Counted from the first letter of the stretch, positions 8,726 through 16,580 are shown. The stretch is DNA of 27,681 nt from Candidatus Melainabacteria bacterium (GCA_003151275.1 PLXC01000173.1:24798-52478); one strand, 5' to 3'. The notes: a model not told the origin generated them from the letters alone. Numbers and translations are program-made.

Positions 8726-10285
8726 TTAGCCTTTGTTAGCGGCGGCTTTTTCAAGCAATGAATCGACCATATCACCTGGCTTAAAATCGAGCGCCGCGAA
8801 GGGAACGTAAGTCAACATGACCATGAAAGCCGTGTAAACCAGCGGTTCCCATTCACTGCTCGGATTGTAGCTGCCGATATCTTTAAGCCATTGTATTCGT
8901 GTGGCCATGCACAAAAGAATTATGCACCACCAGAATCTCCAAAGCACCAAATCGGTAAGACCATTGAGCCAGCTAGAGAAGACAGGACGGAAGAGTTTGC
9001 CTACGCCGGCTGGCCAGGCAAACATAGCGGCTGCAATTGGTCCTAACAGATAGAGATAACAAATCATCACCATTTGATATACCGTCAGCACCATTAGGGC
9101 TGTGTTCAATAAAGCTTGAGCCGTTCCGAAGACCACGCGCGTAGTAGCGGCTGCAGTAGACTCACTTCTGTTGCGCGAATCGATTTGTGCTGCAGTCATA
9201 TTCCTGGTTGGATTTGTAATATCTTGCGACCACACCTCAATAGAGCTCAAGTCAATAGCTTGCTTAACTGCATCCGTCATCGCATTGCCGAAGTCAATGG
9301 CATAGCTCACAGTTAGCTGAATTGCGCCGATTAAAAAGATAGCGACCAAAGCACGTAGAATGCCTTCAAAGGGTTGCCACGTTGATGATGTACTGAAAGA
9401 CGCTGTTACATAATTTTGCGTCTGTGTGATCACGGCCCCCACTAACAACAGAAGTAAACCCAGTGGAAGAAAAAACGCTTTGTACATCTGTTGAACAATC
9501 CAAATCGCTTGCGAAATCGTGCGCTTAGAATCCGTGGACTTCACTGGTGTCGCAGCGAATTCGTTGGCTACGTTGATCAGTGCGCTAGACGTGGTGTTGA
9601 GATTGGCATCAAATGCGCCCGCAGCGCTTCCTGAAGTTGCGTCCGCCGCATGCTGGGCGCCTCCTTGATAAGCAGCTTCTGCAGATTGCAAGTTTGGATT
9701 TAGGATTTTCTCCGCCGTTCTTTGGGCAGCTGCAAGTCTGAGCGAGTGCTGCACCAAATCGCTGGCAAAGGTGGCACCAGTCAAATAAGGTGCGTCTTTG
9801 AATGATTGTGGATTCATGCCGATTGGTGGCGGATCATGAGGCAAAACATGCATGAATGGAATGCCGTGGATGGGCGGGCCCCAATTATTTAAAAGAGGAT
9901 TTGGATAAAGGCTAATTTCCGGTTGGATGAACGGATGCTGGACTTGCTGAATAACCGGTACCTGTACAGCTTGAGTAATAGGCGTCGAAGTCGTGAACTT
10001 GGGGGCCCGTCCTGAGACTGTGGTGCCGGATTGTATTGGAGCAATATAGGTGATCGCTTTATCAACACCAGGTTCAGTGATGAACGATTGAAATAAATCT
10101 TCTTTGCGAGTGTGAGGAGCGAATTGATAAAAGATCTCCTTCGTGCCAAAAAATGATGGTGTGTCCCTGACTAAGGCGGGACGGAACTGGGTGTTGCCGT
10201 TGCTTGCCAGACAAGGGTTTGCCGCCGCGGCAAATGCGCAGAGCGAAAACACCAAAAGCAAGCGGGCATCGAGACGCTGAATCAT
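8726..10285 (-). CDS. VirB6/TrbL-like multi-pass membrane protein
   Basis: I start the gene at ATG 10285 (519 aa) because GGAGAAAG lies just upstream and MIQRLDARLLLVFSLCAFAAAANPCLA then forms a good signal peptide; an in-frame TTG 20 codons upstream (10345) would bury it. Residues 30-260 are an exported, Pro/Gln-rich region. The membrane core has LPLGLLLLLVGAVITQTQ (about 273-290), PFEGILRALVAIFLIGAIQL, YQMVMICYLYLLGPIAAAMFAWP and WRFWWCIILLCMATR, then a last hydrophobic segment before the short tail. These align block by block with the core of the 1110-aa neighbour (GPIAAA, P-x-EGxLR-x-x-VAIFLI, Y-x-IDF-x-N), so the two are paralogues that differ in their ends. The family resemblance is to VirB6/TrbL channel proteins. 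It follows the 76-aa gene by 60 nt and precedes the larger paralogue by 48 nt, suggesting one operon. Confidence 0.75.
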   Translation of the reverse strand: MIQRLDARLLLVFSLCAFAAAANPCLASNGNTQFRPALVRDTPSFFGTKEIFYQFAPHTRKEDLFQSFITEPGVDKAITYIAPIQSGTTVSGRAPKFTTSTPITQAVQVPVIQQVQHPFIQPEISLYPNPLLNNWGPPIHGIPFMHVLPHDPPPIGMNPQSFKDAPYLTGATFASDLVQHSLRLAAAQRTAEKILNPNLQSAEAAYQGGAQHAADATSGSAAGAFDANLNTTSSALINVANEFAATPVKSTDSKRTISQAIWIVQQMYKAFFLPLGLLLLLVGAVITQTQNYVTASFSTSSTWQPFEGILRALVAIFLIGAIQLTVSYAIDFGNAMTDAVKQAIDLSSIEVWSQDITNPTRNMTAAQIDSRNRSESTAAATTRVVFGTAQALLNTALMVLTVYQMVMICYLYLLGPIAAAMFAWPAGVGKLFRPVFSSWLNGLTDLVLWRFWWCIILLCMATRIQWLKDIGSYNPSSEWEPLVYTAFMVMLTYVPFAALDFKPGDMVDSLLEKAAANKG

Positions 10286-10345
10286 AACTTTCTCCACGGT
10301 TCTAACTGTTCTAACTGGAACCAAATCCTGTTTCACTGAAAGCAA

Positions 10346-10576
10346 TTAACAGTTAGCCATTGGTGGCAGTCCGATGCCAAAGTCGAGCTGGTTGCGAAAG
10401 TTCGACTGTATGGATTCATCGTTTTGGCTTGCCGGACGTGGCTGAAACTTATGTGAATTGTGCAGCAACTCAATTCGATCTTTATTTGTCTGCCACGTAG
10501 ATCCGTCTGCCATTTTTCTAAAAAAATCACGGATTGATTCGGAGTTGGTAAGTTCATGTGCTAGTTCATTTGCCAT
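10346..10576 (-). CDS. Small hypothetical protein heading the VirB6-like operon
   Basis: This 76-aa product starts MANELAHELTNSESIRDFF and ends LDFGIGLPPMANC. ATG 10576 is chosen over a GTG nine codons upstream because an AGGA-type ribosome binding site (GCGAGGATC) precedes it. The composition is polar with no membrane segment; the first 30 residues look helical and the rest disordered. I do not recognise a family. Its position 60 nt upstream of the 519-aa VirB6-like gene and same strand suggest it is the first gene of that operon; coding is supported mainly by start, ribosome binding site and location, so a non-coding leader remains possible. Confidence 0.5.
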   Translation of the reverse strand: MANELAHELTNSESIRDFFRKMADGSTWQTNKDRIELLHNSHKFQPRPASQNDESIQSNFRNQLDFGIGLPPMANC

Positions 10577-11210
10577 TCTCTTGATCCTCGCTTGGGTGGG
10601 CACAAGCAGTCTAACTAGAAGACTGTGTCAGCTCAGTAACCTCAGTGTGTTGCAGGTGTGGCATGGAAGTAAATCGACTATTTATTTGGCTCGGTGAAGG
10701 CATCAATAAATTCTTCGAACCTCTTCTTCTGCTTTTTTGATACTCCTTAGTGCAAAGACCCTGTCGATGACCGTTCCGGAGTCCCAACAGCGGGAGGAAA
10801 CTTGTTTCAGGGGTTGCTTTTACTATAGGCCGGTGGTCATGATGTACTCATGATGCGAGTGTGAACTATTTGTGAAGGTGTGGTTAGAAAAATAGTCCTC
10901 ACATGAGGCTCAGCAAACATTGTTCCTGCCGTTGTCGGCTTCAAACACTCACCAGGCTACCTTATAACAAGCCTAATGAGGTTTACCGAACTGGTCTCCG
11001 AGATTGTTTCCCCTAACGGCGACATCAGCTGTTTCACATACGGAGCAAACGGTGTGAACGGCATCGAACGAGTTCTGACGGCTCGAAAGAATTGGTGCAA
11101 CATCCCATCACTGAAACTCAGGGTTCAGACGGAAAAATATCTAATCCGCAAATCAGCAGTCTGAGCTAAGCTACTGGACCTTATTTCTAAGGAGTAATCG
11201 AAGCGACATG
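10577..11210. other. Intergenic region with regulatory-looking repeats
   Basis: This 634-nt stretch separates the VirB6-like operon from the Uma2-type gene. It holds a minus-strand -10-like box, two sets of 11-bp-spaced direct repeats, a small palindrome (CCTCA-CA-TGAGG at 10897-10908), a block at 10921-10960 shared with the right window edge, and a weak hairpin (CCTTA-TTTC-TAAGG, 11179-11192) after the Uma2-type stop codon. I see no convincing gene; a 62-codon frame at 10976-11164 has no ribosome binding site and no recognisable features. Confidence 0.6.
10822..10876 (-). promoter_or_regulatory. Candidate activated promoter for the VirB6-like operon
   Basis: On the minus strand a TATAGT box (10827-10822) has no good -35. 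Instead the octamer CATCATGA occurs twice with an 11-bp period (10855-10848 and 10844-10837), overlapping the -35 position. Further upstream TTCACA occurs twice, also 11 bp apart (10876-10871 and 10865-10860). Direct repeats one helical turn apart around a missing -35 are the usual layout of OmpR/PhoB-type activator sites, and an OmpR-family regulator is encoded 1.1 kb away. The leader to the first gene would be about 240 nt. Confidence 0.4.
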
Positions 11211-11888
11211 CTACCAATCCAAATCGGATTCTTCCTCTGAATCAGGATCGAATTCCAAATCGGACTCCAAGTCTAACTGGCCGTGCTCGCGGACCAAGCC
11301 GGATCCGTCTTCTTTCCTAGGCCAATCTATTCCTTCGTAGATCGCATCGAGCGATAGACCTAGTGACCCCGAGGGAATGGATTCTAGCTTTACCTGTCCA
11401 CTCACGGCAGGTGCCAAAATATGCCAGTGCTGTTCGTCGTTTTTACGATGCAGCCGCACCATTTGCTTCTTTTGATGTACTATAAGATATTCTTGAATCG
11501 ATTCAATCTGTCTGTAGGCGACAAGCTTTTCACGTCGATCGATTACAGCCGTAGAAGGGGACAAAACTTCCACGATAAGCACTGGATTGGTTGCGAAAAG
11601 GTCTGTACCTTTGAATGCGCCGCATGCCACTACGACGTCAGGATAGTAAATGCTGTTCGCTTTCACGACACTCACCTTCACGTCAATAATGTATGCTCGA
11701 CACGGACCACCTTGGAGATGTGCACGCAAGGCGCTATAAATGTTGCCGACGATGAGGCTATGTCTTACTGTCGCGCCCGTCATAGCGAACGTTTGGCCGT
11801 CCACATACTCGTGACGAACGGTCGAGCGCTCTTCTTGAGCCAAATATTCGTCGATGGTTAAGAACGACCTTTTGGCTGTAGTAGACAT
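11211..11888 (-). CDS. Uma2-family PD-(D/E)XK nuclease-like protein (DUF820)
   Basis: The 225-aa protein matches the Uma2/DUF820 family, abundant in cyanobacteria and relatives: TIDEYLAQE near the start, RHEYVDGQTFAMTGAT, RHSLIVGNI, then YYPDVVVACG with Asp84, LIVEVLSPST with Glu107, and DRREKLVAYR with Lys121, which is the D, E-x-L, K arrangement of a restriction-endonuclease-like fold. All putative catalytic residues are present, so it is probably intact; the biological role of the family is not well defined. After the domain (to about 190) comes a very acidic tail of about 30 residues, not typical of the short family members. ATG 11888 has GAGGGCGG just upstream. It stands alone, divergent from the response regulator gene, with a perfect TATAAT on the minus strand 27 nt before the start codon. 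Confidence 0.85.
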   Translation of the reverse strand: MSTTAKRSFLTIDEYLAQEERSTVRHEYVDGQTFAMTGATVRHSLIVGNIYSALRAHLQGGPCRAYIIDVKVSVVKANSIYYPDVVVACGAFKGTDLFATNPVLIVEVLSPSTAVIDRREKLVAYRQIESIQEYLIVHQKKQMVRLHRKNDEQHWHILAPAVSGQVKLESIPSGSLGLSLDAIYEGIDWPRKEDGSGLVREHGQLDLESDLEFDPDSEEESDLDW

Positions 11889-11915
11889 CGAACCGCCCTC
11901 AGTACTGACAACATT

Positions 11916-11921
11916 ATTATA
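11916..11921 (-). promoter_or_regulatory. -10 box for the Uma2-type gene
   Basis: The minus strand reads TATAAT here, a perfect -10, 27 nt upstream of the ATG at 11888. No clear -35 is found 16-18 nt further upstream, so strength is uncertain. Confidence 0.45.
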
Positions 11922-11934
11922 ACTCTGGGCTAGC

Positions 11935-11962
11935 TTGGATAAAGCCTTGCATCTGGCATAAT
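11935..11962 (+). promoter_or_regulatory. Candidate promoter of the response regulator gene
   Basis: TTGGAT (11935-11940), 16-nt spacer, CATAAT (11957-11962; 5 of 6 to consensus). A transcript would begin near 11969, just before the AGGAGG ribosome binding site at 11971-11976, which lies 8 nt from the ATG. Confidence 0.4.
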
Positions 11963-11984
11963 AGCTGGCGAGGAGGATATTGCA

Positions 11985-12674
11985 ATGCCCAAAGTGTTAC
12001 TGGCGGAAGACGATGCCGAATTGTCGGAGATGGTAGCGCGCTATTTGAAGTTTGAGCACTACACAATTGAAGTAGTGGACAACGGAGATTCGGCGCTTGA
12101 AATGTTGAACACATGCGACTTCGATCTGGCGGTGTTGGATTGGAATATGCCCGGCAAGAGTGGAGTTGAAGTTGTTCAGAGCCATCGCCAACGGGGTGGC
12201 ACAACTCCTATTCTGATGCTGACCGGCATGAAAGAAATTGAAGACAAGATGCTTGGGTTAGAGTCAGGTGCCGATGACTATCTGACTAAACCGTTTCACA
12301 TTCGAGAGTTAATCGCCCGCTTGCGAGCCCTGCTTCGGAGGAGTCCGCTGACCGTCACTCCGATATTCACCTTGGGAAATCTCTCACTGGACTCAGAGAG
12401 TTATAGAGTGCTAGTAAATTCCAAAGACTTAAAACTGATTCCGAAAGAGTTCGGCATATTAGAGACTCTATTGAAAAAAGCCGGCAAGGTATTCAGCACA
12501 GACGAGCTGTTGAACAAGGTTTGGGTGGCAAACGAAGTTGCATCCGCGGAGAGTGTTCGTACGCACATAAAAAATTTGCGACAAAAGTTAAGCAAGGCCG
12601 GTTGCAATGTTGAAGTGGAGACGTTGCACGGAATTGGCTACAAAGTCTCAGAAAAAGTTGTGGATACTCAATAA
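11985..12674 (+). CDS. OmpR/PhoB-family response regulator
   Basis: The 229-aa protein has an N-terminal receiver domain (MPKVLLAEDD with acidic residues E8-D9-D10, phospho-acceptor Asp52 in LAVLDWNMPG, Thr80 and Lys102 in LTKPF) followed by a winged-helix DNA-binding domain of the OmpR type (about 125-225; LIPKEFGILETLLKKAGKVF, VRTHIKNLRQKL, LHGIGYKV). All phosphorylation residues are present. It is expected to act as a phosphorylation-controlled transcription factor in the cytoplasm, binding direct repeats. AGGAGG lies 8 nt before the ATG. The neighbouring sensor kinase is on the opposite strand, converging with 3 nt between stop codons, so cognate pairing is plausible but unproven. The 11-bp direct repeats at 10837-10876 are possible targets. 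Confidence 0.95.
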   Translation: MPKVLLAEDDAELSEMVARYLKFEHYTIEVVDNGDSALEMLNTCDFDLAVLDWNMPGKSGVEVVQSHRQRGGTTPILMLTGMKEIEDKMLGLESGADDYLTKPFHIRELIARLRALLRRSPLTVTPIFTLGNLSLDSESYRVLVNSKDLKLIPKEFGILETLLKKAGKVFSTDELLNKVWVANEVASAESVRTHIKNLRQKLSKAGCNVEVETLHGIGYKVSEKVVDTQ

Positions 12675-12677
12675 GAG

Positions 12678-14498
12678 TTAGGATTCAGCAAGGGTGCCGG
12701 CGCTCGCAGGTTCGCTCACATGACGCGGCACTCGAAACCAAAAAATGCTTCCTTTGCCGAGTTCACTGTGCACACCGATTTCGCCGTGGTGTGCGTTGAT
12801 GATCGCTTTGCAAATTGGCAGACCTAGCCCTGTGCTTTTCATTTTATGCACGCTGCGAACACTGGTCTGTTTGTATTTTTCGAATATTGTAGATTGGTCC
12901 TGTGGTGGCACTCCTGGCCCACAATCGATTATTTTTACCGTCACCGCATCAGGCGAGTTCTCCATAGTTACCGAGACAGCCTGAAGGCTGGGCGAAAACT
13001 TGATCGCGTTCGATAATAAATTGACCATGACCCGCACCAGGCGTTCTTTATCACCAGAGATTGGTTCTTGTCCGTTGTGCTCGAACTGGATAGCAACTTG
13101 GTGCTTATCTGCAAATGGACTGACTGCATCAATAGATTCTTGAACGAGTGATACAAGTTCAACCTCGCTCAAGTCTAATTGCATTTCCCCAGCTTGAATT
13201 TTTTCATAGTCAAGTAAATCGTTCACCAAGTCCAATACGCGCCTCATGCTCGTGTCAGCAAGAGTCAAACTTCTAGCTCCTTCCGCGTTGAGATTTCCTA
13301 ACATGGAGTTGCTCAACATCTCATGAAAAACTTGAACACATGAAAGCGGCGTGCGCAAATCGTGAGTCACCATCGTCACAAATTCATCGCGCAATTTCTC
13401 CAGGGCGCGTTGTTCACTGATGTCGTGAACGACGCAGAATATCGCCTGTTCCCGCGCAGACCATGATATCGACCAATTTGTGGCGATGCGTGAATCATCT
13501 TTCCTGACGATTGAGCAATCCATTGATATCGGAGTTGCGCTTTCGATGGCAGCGTTGAGAGACTTCAACTTGGTCTCACGCTCGTCGGCAGCGAGAAGCA
13601 GAATGAAGCGATTGCCGATCAGTTCTTCGGCCTTGTATCCCCAAGATTCCACAGAAGGGCTGACAGAGAGAAATCTTCCCTCAGCACTAATGGAGCAGAT
13701 CACATCCACCGCGTTCTCTACGATCGCGCGTTCACGATGAATCATTTCTGTAAGCTGTTCAGACACCTCGTGAAAGATACGATCGAGATCCGCTATCTCA
13801 TCTCGTCCCATAATCACCGGTTGGAGTTCCTGTCCACTTGCCAGTCTAAGCGAATTTTCTGTGACGCGGTGAATTCTTTTGACGATACTTCGACTGAAGA
13901 AAAACGCTAATAGCAAAGTTAGTAAAACATTGAACACAGAAAATAGTGTGGTATACGTCCGCAGTCGTTGACGCGCACTTTCTTGAACATCGATCTTTCC
14001 AACGGATTGCAAAGCCGCACTTGCTGCTTGCACATCGTCGGCAGCCAGACGAACTTTTCGATAAGTATCTGCAGATGTATATTGCCGCAAAAACTGATTT
14101 TCATTTTCGAGTCCATCCCTTTCAGCGTCAAATGCAGCCAATCCATCCTGCACTTTCGAATCAAAGTTGCTCACTCGACCCACTATTCCAAGTTCTTTAA
14201 GGCTAAGGTCAACAGAATTCAAATCATTCTTTGTCTTGTCGGAAAGACTCGTGTATCTGTCTTTGAACCAAGCATTGCCGGTTTGCGCATAACCACCAAG
14301 CGCAAAGCCGGCATCCGAGAATTCACGCACCAAGGTTTCAATCTTAGAAGTCAGTTCGCGCTGCTTGTAGGAATTTGTCAAATCCAATTCTGTTTGGCTC
14401 AGCATTTGCTCCAAAACGGCGACAGAAGTTAACCCAAACAATAGTGGGACAAGAACTAGGATGATTCCTTTATGTGTGAGTCCTAGTGCAAAATTCAT
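12678..14498 (-). CDS. Membrane sensor histidine kinase (HAMP-PAS-HisKA-HATPase)
   Basis: The 606-aa protein has a first membrane helix (about 9-28), an extracytoplasmic helical sensor region of about 150 residues resembling CHASE3/four-helix-bundle domains, a second helix (about 186-202), a HAMP linker (about 203-255), a PAS domain (about 260-360, IVENAVDVICSISAEGRFLSVS), then HisKA with phospho-accepting His379 in THDLRTPL. The ATPase domain shows the N-box (VNLLSNAIKFSP, 492-503), the G1 box (DCGPG, 525-529) and the G2 box (GLGLP, 557-561), all intact. It lacks a receiver domain, so it needs a separate regulator; the convergent OmpR-type gene next to it is the obvious candidate. Its ATG overlaps the TAA of the upstream TPR gene by one base (TAATG), indicating translational coupling with that secreted protein, which might feed a signal to the sensor domain (inference). 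Confidence 0.93.
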   Translation of the reverse strand: MNFALGLTHKGIILVLVPLLFGLTSVAVLEQMLSQTELDLTNSYKQRELTSKIETLVREFSDAGFALGGYAQTGNAWFKDRYTSLSDKTKNDLNSVDLSLKELGIVGRVSNFDSKVQDGLAAFDAERDGLENENQFLRQYTSADTYRKVRLAADDVQAASAALQSVGKIDVQESARQRLRTYTTLFSVFNVLLTLLLAFFFSRSIVKRIHRVTENSLRLASGQELQPVIMGRDEIADLDRIFHEVSEQLTEMIHRERAIVENAVDVICSISAEGRFLSVSPSVESWGYKAEELIGNRFILLLAADERETKLKSLNAAIESATPISMDCSIVRKDDSRIATNWSISWSAREQAIFCVVHDISEQRALEKLRDEFVTMVTHDLRTPLSCVQVFHEMLSNSMLGNLNAEGARSLTLADTSMRRVLDLVNDLLDYEKIQAGEMQLDLSEVELVSLVQESIDAVSPFADKHQVAIQFEHNGQEPISGDKERLVRVMVNLLSNAIKFSPSLQAVSVTMENSPDAVTVKIIDCGPGVPPQDQSTIFEKYKQTSVRSVHKMKSTGLGLPICKAIINAHHGEIGVHSELGKGSIFWFRVPRHVSEPASAGTLAES

Positions 14499-16144
14499 TA
14501 CTGTTTGGCCGTTGTTCCGGAAAGTAAACTGATCTTTTTGGAAATTGTGTCTCGGCTTTTAGGATTGAGCTCGATTGCTTTCAGATAATCGGAAGTCGCG
14601 TTTTTTGTTGAACCAATCAAACTATAAACCTCCGCACGTCGTTCATAAAGGGAATCATTATTCGGCTGAAGTTTAATCGCGTTTGATATATCAGCCAGTG
14701 ATTCGGGGTAACGTTGCAGGCGCTCGTAATGCCGCGCACGCGACAGATAAAAATCAGTGATGCCCGGGTGAAGCTTAAGCAAAGTAGAATATTGTTGAAT
14801 CGCAGTCACAGGTTGATCCGTGGCTTCTGCGACGCGAGCACTTTGCAAGTATGCATAATCCAGTTTAGGATCCAGTTTGCTGGCAGCCGTAAAGTCTTTC
14901 AACGCTTCGCCTAGTTTTCCAGCGGCAGCATATGCGTCCCCACGCAACGTGTAATAACTAGCGTGTGTTTTGTTTAGAGCAACGAGCTTGTTGCAATCAG
15001 GAATGGCAAGTTCAGGCTGTTTGCTTCGAATATATGACTGAGCTCGTTGTCGTAAGTATTCAGGATAGAGCTGCCGCATTTGCGCTAAGCGATCAAATTT
15101 CGGATCGATTTTCTTCTCAAGGGCATTTATTGCTACAGAATAATCGTCGATCGCTTTTTTGTATTCGCCCAAATTCTCGTAAGCTTTCGCTCTGATAGCA
15201 TGAGCGCTTTCTCGACATGCGCAATTTTGTCGAACCTCTAATGACCTGGTCAACGCCAAATTGAGGTCAGCGATTGCCTCTTGGTTGCGCGACATGGCGA
15301 TTAGCAAATAGCCCCGGTCCATCCGACCCATGTCATCATCAGGGCGCCACTGAATAAACGTATTCAGCAGCGTCAACGCCTCTGAAAATTTGCCGTCCGC
15401 GACGAGAATCTGGGCCTTTCTTGGCAGCTCCAATTGTTCGGCAACTTGGTCATCAGCTGCGGCCTCAGCAGCCTTGTGCATCATCCGATAAGCAGCTGCT
15501 CTATTTCGGTACGCCTTCGCGTTATGTGGATTCAGCTTCAGCGACCTGTTGCAATCAGCAATCCCTTCTTCGTAGCGCCCCAATTGGAAGTAGCAATATT
15601 CCCTCAGATCAAACCCATATTGAGCACCAGGAGTCATTTTCAACTGTGCGTTCAAACATTCAATCGCTTCCCGATATTTGTGCTGCAGGGATAGAAGGTC
15701 GGACCATTCCATATAAACAGGCCAATATTTTGGTGCGTGGGAGGCGACAGTTTTAAAGCATTCAATTGCAGCAGGGAAATTGTTGCCGATACGAAATTCC
15801 AGTCCACGTTTCATCAGTTCTCGATCTTTTGCATTCAACTTCAGTCCAACACCTTCGTAATAACGCAAGTTACTTTCCGAAACTTCCTTCGGCCTGCTGT
15901 CGAAGTGCGCCTTAACCTGAGAAGAACGGTCTTTCGCAGAAAACATATGAAATTCGCGAAATTGATCGCCGTAATCTTCGACCGGTAAAGTAGGCAATCC
16001 AGTGAATTGAATAGGGCTAGGGCTGATGCTCAGTTGAGCACCAGACTCGGTGCAAAGGTTGAGTAAGGAAATTATGCAGACTAAAAACGTCATGCACCTA
16101 ATTAATCGTGTTTTCGAAGGCGAGTGGAACAAGCAGTAATTCAT
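14498..16144 (-). CDS. Secreted TPR-repeat protein coupled to the sensor kinase
   Basis: The 548-aa protein begins with a signal sequence (FLVCIISLLNLCTESGAQL) and lacks a proper lipobox. From about residue 108 to the end it consists of tandem TPR units, for instance YPESLADISNAIKLQPNNDS, AYRNRAAAYRMMHKAAEAAAD and SDYLKAIELNPKSRD; I count roughly nine to ten. TPR arrays bind peptides or partner proteins, so an extracytoplasmic scaffold is likely. The start is uncertain: ATG 16144 has AAAGG directly touching it, whereas ATG 16093 (MTFLVC) has AGG at a better distance and still gives a full signal peptide. The TAA overlaps the start codon of the histidine kinase gene by one base. The upstream region (436 nt) is shared divergently with the Ser/Thr kinase gene. 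Confidence 0.85.
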   Translation of the reverse strand: MNYCLFHSPSKTRLIRCMTFLVCIISLLNLCTESGAQLSISPSPIQFTGLPTLPVEDYGDQFREFHMFSAKDRSSQVKAHFDSRPKEVSESNLRYYEGVGLKLNAKDRELMKRGLEFRIGNNFPAAIECFKTVASHAPKYWPVYMEWSDLLSLQHKYREAIECLNAQLKMTPGAQYGFDLREYCYFQLGRYEEGIADCNRSLKLNPHNAKAYRNRAAAYRMMHKAAEAAADDQVAEQLELPRKAQILVADGKFSEALTLLNTFIQWRPDDDMGRMDRGYLLIAMSRNQEAIADLNLALTRSLEVRQNCACRESAHAIRAKAYENLGEYKKAIDDYSVAINALEKKIDPKFDRLAQMRQLYPEYLRQRAQSYIRSKQPELAIPDCNKLVALNKTHASYYTLRGDAYAAAGKLGEALKDFTAASKLDPKLDYAYLQSARVAEATDQPVTAIQQYSTLLKLHPGITDFYLSRARHYERLQRYPESLADISNAIKLQPNNDSLYERRAEVYSLIGSTKNATSDYLKAIELNPKSRDTISKKISLLSGTTAKQ

Positions 16145-16580
16145 CCTTTGTCTAAAGCGCGGTATATATCAACGGTACATGTTATTCGTGCCCAGCGCGA
16201 CACCCTTTCTGTCAGCGCTGAGCCGAATATAGTCCACCCCTGGAAACTTTGAAGCCTTCTTTGAAAATTACCTCGGAACAGATAAAGATGTGCGTACTTG
16301 GACTGATAGTTCATCCTTTCGCTTGTCCACGGTATTAGCGTAAGGTCAGTCTCATAGATAAAGCGTGATGCGGCTGTGAAGTTTTTGTGCTGATCAACCT
16401 CAGATGAACAGATCCGAGATGTTCTATAGTCGCTCCCTCCGATTCCTGACTGGACTTATGCTTAAGTCCGTCAGGAGTCGGGGGGCAGACGAGCCCCCCT
16501 AATAAGTGCGCTGGCCTGATAATATGGGCTAGGGAGCCCAGGTGGACTGATCACGTAGGCAATGAGACCAAGGTTGTACT
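16145..16580. other. Divergent intergenic region upstream of the TPR and Ser/Thr kinase genes
   Basis: This 436-nt region has no convincing gene. On the minus strand near 16163-16168 there is a TATATA without a good -35, possibly serving the TPR gene. On the plus strand TATAGT at 16425-16430 could be the -10 of the kinase gene, again without a clear -35; a transcript from it would begin just before three successive hairpins (listed separately). The remaining sequence shows no tRNA-like fold or riboswitch I recognise. Confidence 0.5.
16444..16540 (+). promoter_or_regulatory. Three tandem hairpins in the kinase leader
   Basis: Hairpin 1 (16444-16476): TCCTGAC-T-GGACTTA pairs with TAAGTCC-G-TCAGGA around a 4-nt loop, 14 pairs with one bulge. 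Hairpin 2 (16480-16499): GGGGGGC pairs perfectly with GCCCCCC around AGACGA. Hairpin 3 (16525-16540): TGGGCT pairs with AGCCCA around AGGG. No T-tract follows any of them, which argues against simple terminators. They lie 41-137 nt upstream of the kinase start codon. CCCTA in hairpin 2's right flank could alternatively pair with TAGGG of hairpin 3. Confidence 0.6.

Noticed and set aside
10678..10819. Protein-like minus-strand stretches in two frames, joined at a run of six A (RVFALRSIKK and KKRFEEFIDAFTEPNK)
   Set aside because: Neither frame has an ATG, GTG or TTG start and a shift would be needed to join them. It may be a gene relic, but the evidence is too thin to call a pseudogene.
10976..11164. 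A 62-codon plus-strand frame beginning at ATG 10976
   Set aside because: No ribosome binding site, no recognisable motif, and it lies in the repeat-rich intergenic region.
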